NCBI GenBank assembly: GCA_963712955.1
Contig: CAVQKF010000004.1
Location: 62,001-126,000, forward strand
DNA length: 64,000 bases
Direction of reading: 5' to 3'
From: DATFVJ01 sp963712955
GTDB taxonomy: Bacteria; Actinomycetota; Actinomycetes; Streptosporangiales; Streptosporangiaceae
Shown in pieces: positions 49,514 to 58,776 of the stretch (within the stretch, counting starts at the first letter, position 1; each line of letters begins with the position of its first letter). The notes beneath the pieces were generated by a model, which was given only the letters and a program-made list of their open reading frames with translations, had not been told where the DNA came from and did no database searches. Made by a program: the position numbers and the translations under genes.

Positions 49514-51229
49514 CGAGGCGCATCGCTTCAATCGCCCTGACGTCCGCGGTGAGCTCACGGAACCGTTCGTACCTACGGGAACATGCCCGTGCCCACGGCT
49601 CGTCCGGGTACACCGGCCGGCCTGGGCGGAACCACCGGGCCGCACCGTCGAGCGACGACTCCATGCCGGCGGCCATCCTGGCCATCCAGGCCATGCCGAG
49701 TGCGGCGCCCTCCGGGACCGAGGCGCGGACCACCGGAACTCCGATGCAGTCGGCGAGCGCCTGCATCCAGGCACCGTCTCTGATGCCACCCCCTGTGGCC
49801 ACGATCCGGGCCTGCCGGCAGCCGGCCATGTCGAGGATGCGGCGGGCCACGAACCCTGCGGCCTCGTAGGCGGCACGCCGCACGGCGGTGGCGTCATGGG
49901 TGAGGTCGAGGCCGTGCAGCGACGCGCGGAGCGAGGTGTCGTGCAGCGGGATCCGCTCGCCGCGCACGTATGGAGTCCACAGGGGCACCCGGTCCGGGTG
50001 CAGGCCATGGCAGCTTGCCCCGGTGCCGCTTGTGCCGCCGCGGCTTGTCTGGGTGCCGCCGAGCAGCCGCCGTGCCCAGCCGAGGAAGAGCCCGCCCGCG
50101 TTGCTCGGCCCGCCGAGCAGGCACAGGCCCGGACGCAGATGGGGGAACCGCCAGAGCCCGGGGACGTCTCCGTTGTCTGGCATCACGGCCCAGGTGAGCA
50201 GTGTGGTGCCGCACATGATGTGCGCCTCGCCCGGCTGTGACACTCCGGCGGTGATCTGCTCCGTCATCACATCTACGCCACCGGGCGCGAGCACGGTGCC
50301 TGCGCCCCCGCCGCCAAGAGGACCGCCGTGGTCCCGGCCGTCGCCTCTGGCCTGCCTGCCATTCCCGCCTGCCGGCTGGCCGTTCCCGCCTGCGTGCTGG
50401 CCGTTCCCGCCTGCGGCTGGCCGTTCCCGCCCGGCCGGCCATTCCCGCCGGCCTGCCCGCCGGTGCCGCCGACCTGCTGACCGGTGCCGCCGACCTGCTC
50501 GCCGTTGCCACCGGTGGGCCCGCCATCGCCACTGGCCGACTGGCCCACAGGCCCGTTCGCCGGCCGGTGCGCCAGTCCTGCCGCGATACGGCACGCGGGC
50601 GCGCCGATCTCCGTCTCGACGATCGGCAATTGCTGCTCGGAGATGCCGAGCCGGCTGAGCTCGGCCGGATCCCAGCGGCGCCCGTCGAACACGGGAAAAT
50701 ACGACATGGCCGTGAACGAGTCGATGACCGGCTTACCGCCGAGCGCCACCGCGGCCAGTGCCTGCGCGGGCCAGTAGGCGCGCGCGCCTGGCCAGTGCTT
50801 GGCCGCCCAGTTCAGGAAGGCCTCACCCTCCCTGATGTCGAGCGGGCTCTCGGGCGGCCACGCCGCCGCGGCGGTGCGCCCTCGCCAGTCGCCGTACAGC
50901 AGGCCAGGCGACAGGGGCTCAAGGTGATCACCGAGGGCGACGAGCGACGGCACGCATCCGGCGATCCCCAGGCCCACTGCCAGATTCGCCGCGGATCCCA
51001 GGCCGGCAACGGCCCGTCTGGGGCCCTCACACCATGCTGCGGCGGGGTCGTGCTCGAAGCTGTCCGGGTCGCAGATGTGCACGGCATGTGGCACGCGGGC
51101 GCGGGCGCGGACACGCCCACGCCCGTCGACCGCGATCGCCTTGACCGCAGTCGTCCCGATGTCCACCCCGATCGTGATCTCGGTGCCGGCAGGGCCGCAC
51201 CGCGCCTCCCGCACCGGCGCATTCCTCAC
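49509..51229 (-). pseudogene. FGGY-family carbohydrate kinase with low-complexity insert and one frameshift
   Basis: The GTG at 51229 follows GGAGGTGA. The N-terminal lobe (ITIGVDIGTTAVKAIAVDGR, GLGIAGCVPSLVAL) and C-terminal lobe (GGVDVMTEQITAGVSQPGEA, ARIVATGGGIRDGAWMQALA, PVVRASVPEGAALGMAWMAR) fit FGGY sugar kinases, which phosphorylate xylulose, gluconate, glycerol and similar compounds. Between the lobes lies about 90 residues of Gly/Asn/Gln/Thr repeats (GGTGQQVGGTGGQAGGNGR). Inside it one G is missing near 50413, which shifts the frame. The repaired protein is about 573 residues, roughly 70 longer than usual because of the insert. padR follows 45 bp downstream. The sugar cannot be identified. 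Confidence 0.78.
50345..50512. repeat. Low-complexity repeat region inside the FGGY kinase
   Basis: Imperfect repeats of units such as CCGGTGCCGCCGACCTGCTG and GGCCGTTCCCGCCTGC encode the Gly/Asn/Thr-rich insert. Unit length varies, and the frameshift near 50413 lies within this tract. Confidence 0.75.
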
Positions 51230-51376
51230 CAGCCTCACCTCCGGACGGACCGTCGTGAGAGGACTGGTTCCAACTCTATGGTCAGGCACCGCGTGGCGCT
51301 CGCCGAGGGCGGCCCCCGTCCTGCAGCGGCCGGCCGCAAGAATGGCGGGACAAGCAACGGACGGAAGGGCCGTGTC

Positions 51377-51745
51377 ATGAGCATTGACCCCGGCAGCATC
51401 GAGTTCGACACCTACGAACTGGTTCTGCTCCGCAGGACCAGGCAGAGCCGCGAGTTCGACGAGGAGACACAGGAGCGGATCTTCCGCGAGCACGCCGCCT
51501 ACACCATCGGCCTTGGCGCGGAGGGTCACGTGCTCGCCGCGGGGCCGGTCACCGAGTCCAGGGCGGAGGACGAGCCGGTGACCGGCTTCGGCATGTACCA
51601 GAAGGGGTCGCACGAGAAGGTACGCGAACTCCTCGCGAAAGACCCAGGCGTCCTGCAGGGCCAGTACACCTTCGACATAATGACCTGGCTCACGCCCAAG
51701 GGCGGACTCGCCTTTCACCGCAGGGGCATTCCGCCGCAGCCGTGA
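51377..51745 (+). CDS. YCII-related protein
   Basis: The 122-residue protein matches the YCII ferredoxin-like fold: YELVLLRRTRQSREFDEETQ, an AAYTIGLGAEGHVLAAGPVT segment carrying the strand after the conserved His (FREHAAYT), and VRELLAKDPGVLQGQYTFDI. YCII proteins are small cytosolic dimers related to muconolactone isomerase, with mostly unknown reactions. A GGAAGGG site precedes the ATG. It is divergent from the FGGY kinase, with about 150 bp between starts. Confidence 0.85.
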   Translation: MSIDPGSIEFDTYELVLLRRTRQSREFDEETQERIFREHAAYTIGLGAEGHVLAAGPVTESRAEDEPVTGFGMYQKGSHEKVRELLAKDPGVLQGQYTFDIMTWLTPKGGLAFHRRGIPPQP

Positions 51746-51880
51746 TCCATTTTGGATCTGCTCAGGCGGCTTCGCGGAGTGGGCGCGGTAAGTGGCGGAT
51801 CGTGCCGGCGGCCCATCAGCCAAAGGCGCCTGCGATCAAGGTCGTCTGTCGCCAAAGGCGTGTCTGTCGCGCTGCGGCCG

Positions 51881-52439
51881 TTATCGAGCGAACTGAAGCA
51901 CTGGCGAGAGCGCATACTGCGCACCGATGATCGTCGCTGCTCCCACAATCTCACCACGTGCGATCATCGCGGGGATCTCGGCCAGCGGCACCCACCGGAC
52001 CGCTTCGGTCTCGCCCCGATTCGGCACCCCTACGCGCTCAGCGCCTTCCGCGACATACAGCTCCTGTGGGCAGTCCACGGAGCCTACGATCGGCTGAGAC
52101 GTGAGCAGATGGCGCAACGAGCGTGGCCGCCAGCCGGTTTCTGCCTCTACCTCGCGGGCGGCGGCGGCCGGGCCATCCTTGCCATCAACATATCCGCCGG
52201 GCAGCTCCCACACCCACCGGTCGAGTACGAATCGATGGCGCCATGTCAACAAGATGTGCTCTCGTGGCTCGTCGACCACTACTGTCATCGCGCTGCGCCG
52301 CATCCGCATTCCATACTGATCGAATTTGGTGCCGTCCCGGCAGCATTACCGACCCGACAGTCAACCGGATGTGTGAATTCTCGTCTACAAAACGCTCGCC
52401 ATGAATGATCCACTGCGTATGCCCGCCTTCACGTGCCAC
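51881..52439 (-). pseudogene. NUDIX hydrolase, one frameshift near the N-terminus
   Basis: The C-terminal 142 codons are a NUDIX domain (ELPGGYVDGKDGPAAAAREV, EAETGWRP), with REVEAETG matching the catalytic REUxEExGU core. Family members of this type have about 40 further N-terminal residues. These are found in another frame as WIIHGERFVDENSHIRLTVG and SVMLP, starting from a GTG at 52439. One extra G in the CCC/GGG run near 52336 breaks the link (expected LPDGTKFDQYGMRMRR). Removing it gives a 185-residue protein. NUDIX enzymes hydrolyse nucleoside diphosphate derivatives; the substrate is unknown. Confidence 0.8.
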
Positions 52440-52516
52440 CCCCGCACCGTTGCCGGGCTTCTGAACTCAGACCATACCAGCACACGCTGGCGAGACGCTA
52501 CCACAGCGAATCCGGG

Positions 52517-53155
52517 CTAGCCGGTCTCCTCCCTGGCCAGGGTGGCGGGATCAGGCCCTGCCCCGGGAAGGTGCACGCGGGCAGTGACCTTGGCGGCCAG
52601 CCGCAGGCTGTCACCATCGGAAATGGTCACAGTGGAGCCTGGCAGCACCCGGTCGCCGTTGACGAAGGTGCCGTTCATCGACCGTTCGTCACGGACGGTC
52701 GCCCGCCCGGCGTCGTCGACGGTGACGGTGGCGTGCCGCCTCGACACGTCGTCGTGGCGGTCGAAGGCGGCGGCCACCAGCGACTCCTCCGGCGCGCGGC
52801 CGAGCACGACCGAGGTCCCTGCCGGGACGTCCACGTTGCCCGTCGGGAACGTGAGACGCAGCACCACGAGCGAGGTGACGGACGCGGGATGACGCAGTGC
52901 CCTGCGGCATTCTGGACAGGCGCGGGCCGCGGGCTCCGGCAGCGTCGCGCCGCAGTGCGGGCAGGTCGCGGCGGGCCCTGATGCCGCGGCGGAGCGGACG
53001 TCCTCAAGCCGCACGCGTTCGTGCATGATGGTCGCCGGCGATGCCTGTTCCTCGTCGCCGGTGTCCACGTGCGTCAGGTTGGCGCCGCACTTTACGCAGA
53101 CCAGGTCGGTCGGCTGGACCTCAGCCGCGCAGTCGGGGCATACGGTCGCCGTCAT
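52517..53155 (-). CDS. Zinc-ribbon and FHA-domain protein
   Basis: The 212-residue protein starts with a zinc ribbon (CPDCAAEVQPTDLVCVKCGA) and has a second one at about residue 65 (CPHCGATLPEPAARACPECR). It ends in a forkhead-associated domain (VVLGRAPEESL, FDRHDDVSRRHATVTVD, ERSMNGTFVNGDRV) whose S-R-R-H and N-G-T-F-V residues form the phosphothreonine site. Such proteins usually read Ser/Thr kinase signals. The ATG at 53155 lacks a well-spaced ribosome binding site; longer readings are not conserved. No active Ser/Thr kinase gene is seen in the window; only the pseudokinase at 12-14 kb is related. Confidence 0.88.
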   Translation of the reverse strand: MTATVCPDCAAEVQPTDLVCVKCGANLTHVDTGDEEQASPATIMHERVRLEDVRSAAASGPAATCPHCGATLPEPAARACPECRRALRHPASVTSLVVLRLTFPTGNVDVPAGTSVVLGRAPEESLVAAAFDRHDDVSRRHATVTVDDAGRATVRDERSMNGTFVNGDRVLPGSTVTISDGDSLRLAAKVTARVHLPGAGPDPATLAREETG

Positions 53156-53379
53156 GATGCCCGCCCGCACAGGTTCTCCGCCACGGTCCCCATGCTCCGC
53201 TACTCCTGAATCGTGATGAGGCGCGGGGGGTGATCGCGCCCGGGTACGGCCGGCTTGCAGCGCCGCGTCCACGGCAGCGTAACGCGGCCCCGGCGGCACG
53301 CAAAGCACGGGCCCGCGGCACTTCTGCTACGTTCCGCTAACCGCGAACGCCCGGGGGAAACAAAGCAGGCTGCTGGCCT

Positions 53380-53394
53380 CTTGACACCGTCAAG
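53380..53394. promoter_or_regulatory. CTTGAC-ACC-GTCAAG palindrome before lon
   Basis: A perfect 6-bp inverted repeat with a 3-bp centre lies 30 bp upstream of the lon start. The half-sites resemble the outer parts of the HspR HAIR element (CTTGAGT-N7-ACTCAAG), which controls lon in streptomycetes, but the spacer is shorter, so the match is partial. Confidence 0.5.
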
Positions 53395-53424
53395 TGAAAA
53401 GAAACATCAGGGATGAGGCCCTTC

Positions 53425-55821
53425 ATGGCTGAGACGTTTACCCTTCCCGTGCTGCCGGTGGACGACGCGGTGGTGCTGCCGACGATGGTGGTTCCGCTTG
53501 ATATGTCCGAGGGTGAGGTGCGGGCCGCCATCGAGGCGGCGCGTGCGGTAGCGGACGGCCGCCCCGATGTTCCAGGCATCCGTTCCACCGCGAAGCCGCG
53601 TGTGCTCCTCGTGCCGCGGCTGGATGGCAAGTACGGGCCTGTTGGCACGGTCGGTGTGGTGGAGCAGGTCGGGCGGCTTCCTGGCGGCGAGCCAGGCGCG
53701 GTCGTGCGCGGCATCTCCCGCGTGCGCATCGGCGCCGGTACCACCGGCCCTGGCGGGGCGCTGTGGGTGGAGGCGACGGCGGTGGAAGAGCCGCCTGCGA
53801 CCCCTCGCGCACACGAGCTTGCACGTGAGTACCGGGCGCTGGCCACCACGATCCTGCAAAATCGCGGTGCCTGGCAGGTGATTGACGCGCTCCAGCAGCT
53901 CACCGAGCCGTCCGCGCTCGCGGACAGCGCAGGTTACGCGCCGTACCTGACCCTGGAGCAGAAGGCCGAGCTGCTGAACACACCCGACCCTGAGCGGCGG
54001 CTCGAGCGGCTGACCGGCTGGGCGCGTGACCATGTCGCGGAGCAGGACGTCGCCGACACCATCCGCAACGACGTCCGCGAGGGCATGGAGAAGCAGCAGC
54101 GCGAGTTCCTGCTGCGCCAGCAGCTCGCCGCGATCCGCAAGGAACTCGCCGAGCTCGACGGCCACCCGGATTCCGAGGAGGACGACTACCGGGCCAGGGT
54201 CGAGGCCGCTGGGCTGCCCGGCAAGGTGGCCGAGGCGGTGCTGCGGGAGGTCGACAAGCTCGAGCGCGCGTCGGAATCCGCGCCGGAGGCCGGCTGGATC
54301 CGCACCTGGCTGGACACCGTCCTTGACATTCCGTGGAACGAGCGGACCGATGACTCCTATGACATCACCGCGGCGCGCGCCATCCTCGACGCGGACCACG
54401 CCGGGCTGACCGACGTGAAGGACCGGATCATCGAGTACCTCGCGGTCCGCCAGCGCAGGGCCGCCAGGGGCCTGAACGTCGTGGGGGGGCGCCGCAGCGG
54501 CGCCGTGCTCGCCCTGGCCGGCCCGCCCGGTGTGGGCAAGACCTCGCTGGGTGAGTCAGTGGCGCGCGCCATGGGCCGCAAGTTCGCCCGGGTTTCGCTC
54601 GGCGGCATCAGGGACGAGGCCGAGATCAGGGGCCACAGGCGCACCTACGTCGGCGCGCTGCCCGGCCGGATCGTCCGTGCCATCCGTGAGGCGGGCTCGA
54701 TGAACCCGGTCATCCTGCTCGACGAGATCGACAAGGTGGGGGCGGACTACCGCGGCGACCCGACCGCCGCGCTGCTCGAGGTGCTCGACCCCGCGCAGAA
54801 CCACACCTTCCGCGACCACTACCTGGAGGTCGAGCTCGACCTGTCAGATGTGCTCTTCCTCGCCACCGCCAACGTGGCCGACGCCATCCCCGATCCGCTG
54901 CTCGACCGGATGGAGCTTGTGGCGCTCGACGGCTACACCGAGGACGAGAAGGTCACGATCGCACGCGACCACCTGGTCCCGCGCCAGCTCGACCGGGCGG
55001 GCATGGAAGGCGCCGATGTGACGATCGAGGACGCTGCGCTGCACCGCCTCGCCGCCGAATACACCAGGGAGGCCGGAGTCCGGGCCCTGGAGCGGAGCCT
55101 CGCGCGAACGCTGCGCAAGATCGCCGCACGGCTGGCGGTCGGCGATGCCGAGCTGCCCGTCACGGTCGGCCCCGGCGACCTGGTCGGTTATCTCGGGCGG
55201 CCGCGGCACACCCCGGAATCGGCGGAGCGTACCTCGGTGCCTGGCGTCGCGACCGGGCTCGCCGTCACAGGCGCGGGCGGTGACGTGCTGTTCGTGGAGG
55301 CGTCGCTAGCCGATCCGGAGACCGGCGGCACCGATGTCACGCTCACGGGCCAGCTCGGGGACGTGATGAAGGAGTCCGCCCAGATCGCGCTGTCCTACCT
55401 GCGGTCACACGGAGCCGAGCTCGAGCTGCCGGTGGCCGACCTGAAGGACCGTGGGATCCACGTGCACGTGCCGGCCGGCGCCGTCCCGAAGGACGGGCCG
55501 AGCGCGGGCGTGACCATGACCACGGCGCTGGCCTCGCTGCTGTCCGGCCGGCCGGTCCGCTCGGACGTGGCGATGACAGGTGAGGTCTCGCTGACCGGGC
55601 GGGTCCTGCCCATCGGCGGGGTGAAGCAGAAGCTGCTCGCCGCGCACCGTGCGGGCATCACCACCGTGCTCATCCCCGAGCGCAACGAGCCCGACCTGGA
55701 CGACGTGCCCGAGGAGGTGCGCGCGGAGCTGACGATTCACGCGCTCAGCGATGTGCGGCAGGTCCTGGAGGCGGCGCTCGAGCCGGCCGGTGCGGTGACG
55801 GCGAGTTCCGCCGCCGCCTGA
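53425..55821 (+). CDS. lon: ATP-dependent protease Lon
   Basis: This 798-residue LonA protease degrades misfolded and regulatory proteins in the cytosol. It has an N-terminal substrate-binding domain (LPVLPVDDAVVLPTMVVPLD), a coiled linker (GMEKQQREFLLRQQLAAIRK), an AAA+ module with Walker A GPPGVGKT near residue 366 and Walker B VILLDEIDKVG, and a serine-lysine peptidase. In the peptidase the Ser lies in KDGPSAGVTM (about 692) and the Lys in GVKQKLL (about 734), with the correct spacing. ATG 53425 is favoured over 53413 because GAGG sits at the right distance. A palindrome upstream and a terminator downstream mark it as a single-gene transcript. Confidence 0.97.
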   Translation: MAETFTLPVLPVDDAVVLPTMVVPLDMSEGEVRAAIEAARAVADGRPDVPGIRSTAKPRVLLVPRLDGKYGPVGTVGVVEQVGRLPGGEPGAVVRGISRVRIGAGTTGPGGALWVEATAVEEPPATPRAHELAREYRALATTILQNRGAWQVIDALQQLTEPSALADSAGYAPYLTLEQKAELLNTPDPERRLERLTGWARDHVAEQDVADTIRNDVREGMEKQQREFLLRQQLAAIRKELAELDGHPDSEEDDYRARVEAAGLPGKVAEAVLREVDKLERASESAPEAGWIRTWLDTVLDIPWNERTDDSYDITAARAILDADHAGLTDVKDRIIEYLAVRQRRAARGLNVVGGRRSGAVLALAGPPGVGKTSLGESVARAMGRKFARVSLGGIRDEAEIRGHRRTYVGALPGRIVRAIREAGSMNPVILLDEIDKVGADYRGDPTAALLEVLDPAQNHTFRDHYLEVELDLSDVLFLATANVADAIPDPLLDRMELVALDGYTEDEKVTIARDHLVPRQLDRAGMEGADVTIEDAALHRLAAEYTREAGVRALERSLARTLRKIAARLAVGDAELPVTVGPGDLVGYLGRPRHTPESAERTSVPGVATGLAVTGAGGDVLFVEASLADPETGGTDVTLTGQLGDVMKESAQIALSYLRSHGAELELPVADLKDRGIHVHVPAGAVPKDGPSAGVTMTTALASLLSGRPVRSDVAMTGEVSLTGRVLPIGGVKQKLLAAHRAGITTVLIPERNEPDLDDVPEEVRAELTIHALSDVRQVLEAALEPAGAVTASSAAA

Positions 55822-55850
55822 GGCACCTCCGGGGACGTGGCTTGACGCAC

Positions 55851-55892
55851 GATGGCCCGCAGGGCGCCACATACAGCGCCCCGCGGGCCATC
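55851..55892 (+). terminator. Strong hairpin after lon
   Basis: GATGGCCCGCAGGGCGC (55851-55867) pairs with GCGCCCCGCGGGCCATC (55876-55892) at 16 of 17 positions around an 8-nt loop, 30 nt after the lon stop. There is no T-run, as is common for high-GC actinomycete terminators. Confidence 0.75.
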
Positions 55893-56020
55893 GATCCGGG
55901 GCTGGCTTGTCGTGGGTGAGCGGCTCGCGGTCGTAGTCGCCCGGCGCGGCGCCATGGGGGTTTGACGGACAATGGTTGGAAAGGCCGTTCCCGCTGTCCT
56001 CCTGAGGAGGCTCGTACCCG

Positions 56021-57061
56021 ATGGATGCCCCGCTCGATCTCCGATCGGATACCGTCAGCAAGCCGTCGCGGGCTATGCGCCGCGCCATGGCAGAGGCGGA
56101 GGTCGGAGACGACTGGTTCGGCGACGACCCGACCGTGAACCGGCTGCAGGACCTGGCCGCGGAACTGACGGGCAAGGAGGCGGCCGCCTACCTGCCGACG
56201 GGCACGATGTGCAACCAGATCGCCATGCACGCGTTCACCGGCGCAGGGCACCTGGTTGCCTGCGAGGCGTCCGCGCACGTCTGCGGCATGGAGGCATCGG
56301 CCGCGGCGGTGCTTTCCGGGATCGCCTTCCGTCTTATTGCGGCGCCCTCGCGCGGCCTGCTGTCCGCCGCGCAGGTGGCGGACGCGCTCGAACCCGACCA
56401 TTACGACGTGACCGTGGTCGATCTGGTCGCGATCGAGAACACCCATCAGGTGGGCGGCGGGTCCGCGATGCCGCTCGAGGACGTCAGCGCCATCGCGAAG
56501 GCCTGCGCGGCCCGCGACGTCCCGCTCTACATCGACGGCGCCCGCATCTTCAACGCATGCGCCGCGACTGGCGCGCCGGTGGCGGACTACGCGGCGCAGG
56601 CCGATGCGATGATGTTCTGCCTGTCCAAGGGCCTCGGCGCGCCGATCGGATCCATGCTTGTGGGCGACGGCGAGTTCATCAGGGAGGCCCGCAGGCTGAA
56701 GATCTTGTTCGGCGGCGCCTGGCGGCAGGCGGGGATCATGGCAGCCGCCGGCCTGATCGCGCTGACGGAAGGCCCCGCGCGGCTGCACGAGGACCACGAG
56801 AACGCCCGCCGCCTGGCCGAGGGGGTCGCCGAGATCGTGCCAGGCTCTGTCGACAGGGCCGCGGCGGCGACGAACATCGTGTTCGCGGATGTCAGCGGTA
56901 CCGGCCGCGGCGCAGTGAGCTGGGCGGAGCGCCTCGCGGCTGAGGGTGTGCTCGTCACCGTGGTCGGGGGCAGGATCCGGATGCTCACGCATGTCGACAT
57001 CACGGCCGCCGACATCGATACGGCCGTGCGGGCGTGGCGCCGGGTTGCCGCTGAGATCTGA
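56021..57061 (+). CDS. ltaE: Low-specificity L-threonine aldolase
   Basis: This 346-residue fold-type I PLP enzyme cleaves threonine or allo-threonine to glycine and acetaldehyde. The N-terminus LDLRSDTVSKPSRAMRRAM and VGDDWFGDDPTVNRL are diagnostic. So are VAIENTHQVGGGSAMPL and the PLP Lys in MMFCLSKGLGAPIGSML (about K204). The ATG follows GAGGAGG at a slightly long distance. It is a single gene after the lon terminator. Related beta-eliminating enzymes share the fold, but the motifs favour the aldolase. Confidence 0.92.
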   Translation: MDAPLDLRSDTVSKPSRAMRRAMAEAEVGDDWFGDDPTVNRLQDLAAELTGKEAAAYLPTGTMCNQIAMHAFTGAGHLVACEASAHVCGMEASAAAVLSGIAFRLIAAPSRGLLSAAQVADALEPDHYDVTVVDLVAIENTHQVGGGSAMPLEDVSAIAKACAARDVPLYIDGARIFNACAATGAPVADYAAQADAMMFCLSKGLGAPIGSMLVGDGEFIREARRLKILFGGAWRQAGIMAAAGLIALTEGPARLHEDHENARRLAEGVAEIVPGSVDRAAAATNIVFADVSGTGRGAVSWAERLAAEGVLVTVVGGRIRMLTHVDITAADIDTAVRAWRRVAAEI

Positions 57062-57198
57062 CCAGATCCCTAACGGCTGCCGCGGCGCACCACCACCCGG
57101 CGTGCGGGCGCCCCGCGGAGTTGCCGCGAGGTGTATATGTATGCACACCGGTCGTAATCGTTGCTGGCGGGCCCGGGTTGCGACCGTAGACTCCTGTT

Positions 57199-58014
57199 GT
57201 GGTTGTTCGGGCGGGGACAGGCAGCGTCAGGATCGCGGAGCTGGTGGCAACACTGTCCTACGCCGCTGACCTGGGCCTCGGGCAGCCGATGGCGCATTGC
57301 ATGCGCCAGACGGTGATCGCGCTGCGGCTGGCTGACCTTGCCGGGGCCACCGACCGGGAGCTGGAGGCCACCTATTACCTCGGGCTGATGATGAACGTCT
57401 ACTGCCATGCCGATGCGGCTGAGCAGGCGAAGTGGTTCGGCGACGACATCAGCCTCAAGGGGGATGGGTTCGAGCTGCTCGATATGAGCACGGCGCGGAT
57501 GATCTCGTTCATCGTGCGGCGGGTCGGCTCGCACGGCAGCGGGGTGGCGCGCGCCAAGCGGCTCGCGGCCTTTCCCATGACGGGGCTGAAGCAGATGCTG
57601 GCGTTCCTGACCAACCACTCGACGCTGGGCGGGCAGTTCGCGGAGCGGATCGGTCTGGGCGAGGCGGTCTGTGTTGCGATCCGGCAGGGATACGAGCAAT
57701 GGGATGGCAAGGGTTATCCCCATCATTTGCGGGGCGAGGATATCTGCCTGCCCGCGCGGCTGGTGCAGCTGGCCAGCCCGGTCGAGGTCTTCAGCCGCCG
57801 CCGCGGCGTCGGGGCGGCGGTGGAGATCGCCCGCAGGCATCGGGGCACCCAGTTCGACCCCGCGGTCGTGGATCTGTTCTGCGACCGCGCGCCCGAGCTC
57901 CTTGACGGCCTCGATCGGGCCTCCGACTGGGACACGCTCCTTGACGCCGAGCCCGAGCTGTCGCGCCGCGTCGCAGGCTCTGACCTGGACGAGGTGCTTG
58001 TGGCGAATGGCTGA
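57199..58014 (+). CDS. HD-GYP-type phosphohydrolase, N-terminal part
   Basis: The 271-residue product starts at a GTG (VRIAELVATLSYAADLGLGQ, HCMRQTVIALRLADLAG) and contains a degenerate HD-GYP module (GYEQWDGKGYPHHLRGEDI). The next frame starts 8 nt before its stop. In related actinomycete proteins, this part and the next gene are one polypeptide of about 520 residues. Deleting one A near 58006 would read straight through as LVAMADLVDLKSPYLAGHS. So this is either a real split with translational coupling or a one-base error. HD-GYP domains degrade cyclic di-GMP, but the metal ligands here look incomplete. Confidence 0.8.
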   Translation: MVVRAGTGSVRIAELVATLSYAADLGLGQPMAHCMRQTVIALRLADLAGATDRELEATYYLGLMMNVYCHADAAEQAKWFGDDISLKGDGFELLDMSTARMISFIVRRVGSHGSGVARAKRLAAFPMTGLKQMLAFLTNHSTLGGQFAERIGLGEAVCVAIRQGYEQWDGKGYPHHLRGEDICLPARLVQLASPVEVFSRRRGVGAAVEIARRHRGTQFDPAVVDLFCDRAPELLDGLDRASDWDTLLDAEPELSRRVAGSDLDEVLVANG

Positions 58015-58774
58015 CCTGGTCGATCTGAAGAGCCCTTACCTGGCCGGCCACTCGCGGGGGGTAGCCAACCTGGTCAGCGAGGCGGCGCGGGTCTCGGGCC
58101 ACACCGAGGATGAGGTGAGCACGTTGCGGCGCGCGGCGCTCATCCACGATCTCGGCAGGCTCGGCGTCTCGAATGCGATCTGGGATAAGCCGGGCCCGCT
58201 CGCACAGGCCGAGTCCGAGCGCGTCCGCCTGCACCCCTACCTGACCGATCGCATGCTGGCCCGCGTGAGTGCGCTCGGCGCAAGCCGTGAGATCGCGTCG
58301 CGCCACCACGAGCGCCTGGACGGCTCGGGTTACCCGCGGGGGCTGACCGCGGCCTCGCTCACGCCGTCGGACCGGCTGCTGGCTGCGGCGGACGTCTACC
58401 ACGCGATGAACGAGCCGCGCCCGCACCGGGCCCCGCTTGATCCCGGCCGGGCCTCACGCGAACTGCGGGCCGGCGCCATCGCCGGCCGACTGGACGGCGA
58501 GGCGGTGGATGCCGTGCTGAAGGCGGCCGGCCACCGCGCCCCGGCCCGGCGGGTATGGCCTGGCGGGCTCACCGCGCGCGAGGTTGAGGTGCTCGGGCAG
58601 CTGGCCCGGGGCCACTCCAACAAGCAGATCGCTCAGCAGCTCGTGGTGGCGCCGAAGACGGTGGCAAACCATGTGGAGCACATCTACGCAAAGCTCGGCG
58701 TCTCCAGCCGCGCCGCCGCGACGCTGTTCGCCACTCAGCACGGCCTCATGGGCACCTTCGAGTCCGCTGGCTAG
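58007..58774 (+). CDS. HD-GYP phosphohydrolase with C-terminal LuxR HTH
   Basis: The 255-residue frame begins MADLVDLKSPYLAGHSRGVA, with the HD metal site in AALIHDLGRLGVSN, and has an intact HD-GYP signature (SRHHERLDGSGYPRGL). It ends in a LuxR-type HTH (GLTAREVEVLGQLARGHSNK, IAQQLVVAPKTVANHVEHIY). The combination suggests a transcription factor gated by a cyclic dinucleotide or similar ligand. It overlaps the preceding gene by 8 nt and is probably the second half of the same protein. A miniature inverted-repeat element begins immediately after its stop codon. Confidence 0.85.
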   Translation: MADLVDLKSPYLAGHSRGVANLVSEAARVSGHTEDEVSTLRRAALIHDLGRLGVSNAIWDKPGPLAQAESERVRLHPYLTDRMLARVSALGASREIASRHHERLDGSGYPRGLTAASLTPSDRLLAAADVYHAMNEPRPHRAPLDPGRASRELRAGAIAGRLDGEAVDAVLKAAGHRAPARRVWPGGLTAREVEVLGQLARGHSNKQIAQQLVVAPKTVANHVEHIYAKLGVSSRAAATLFATQHGLMGTFESAG

Positions 58775-58776
58775 CG

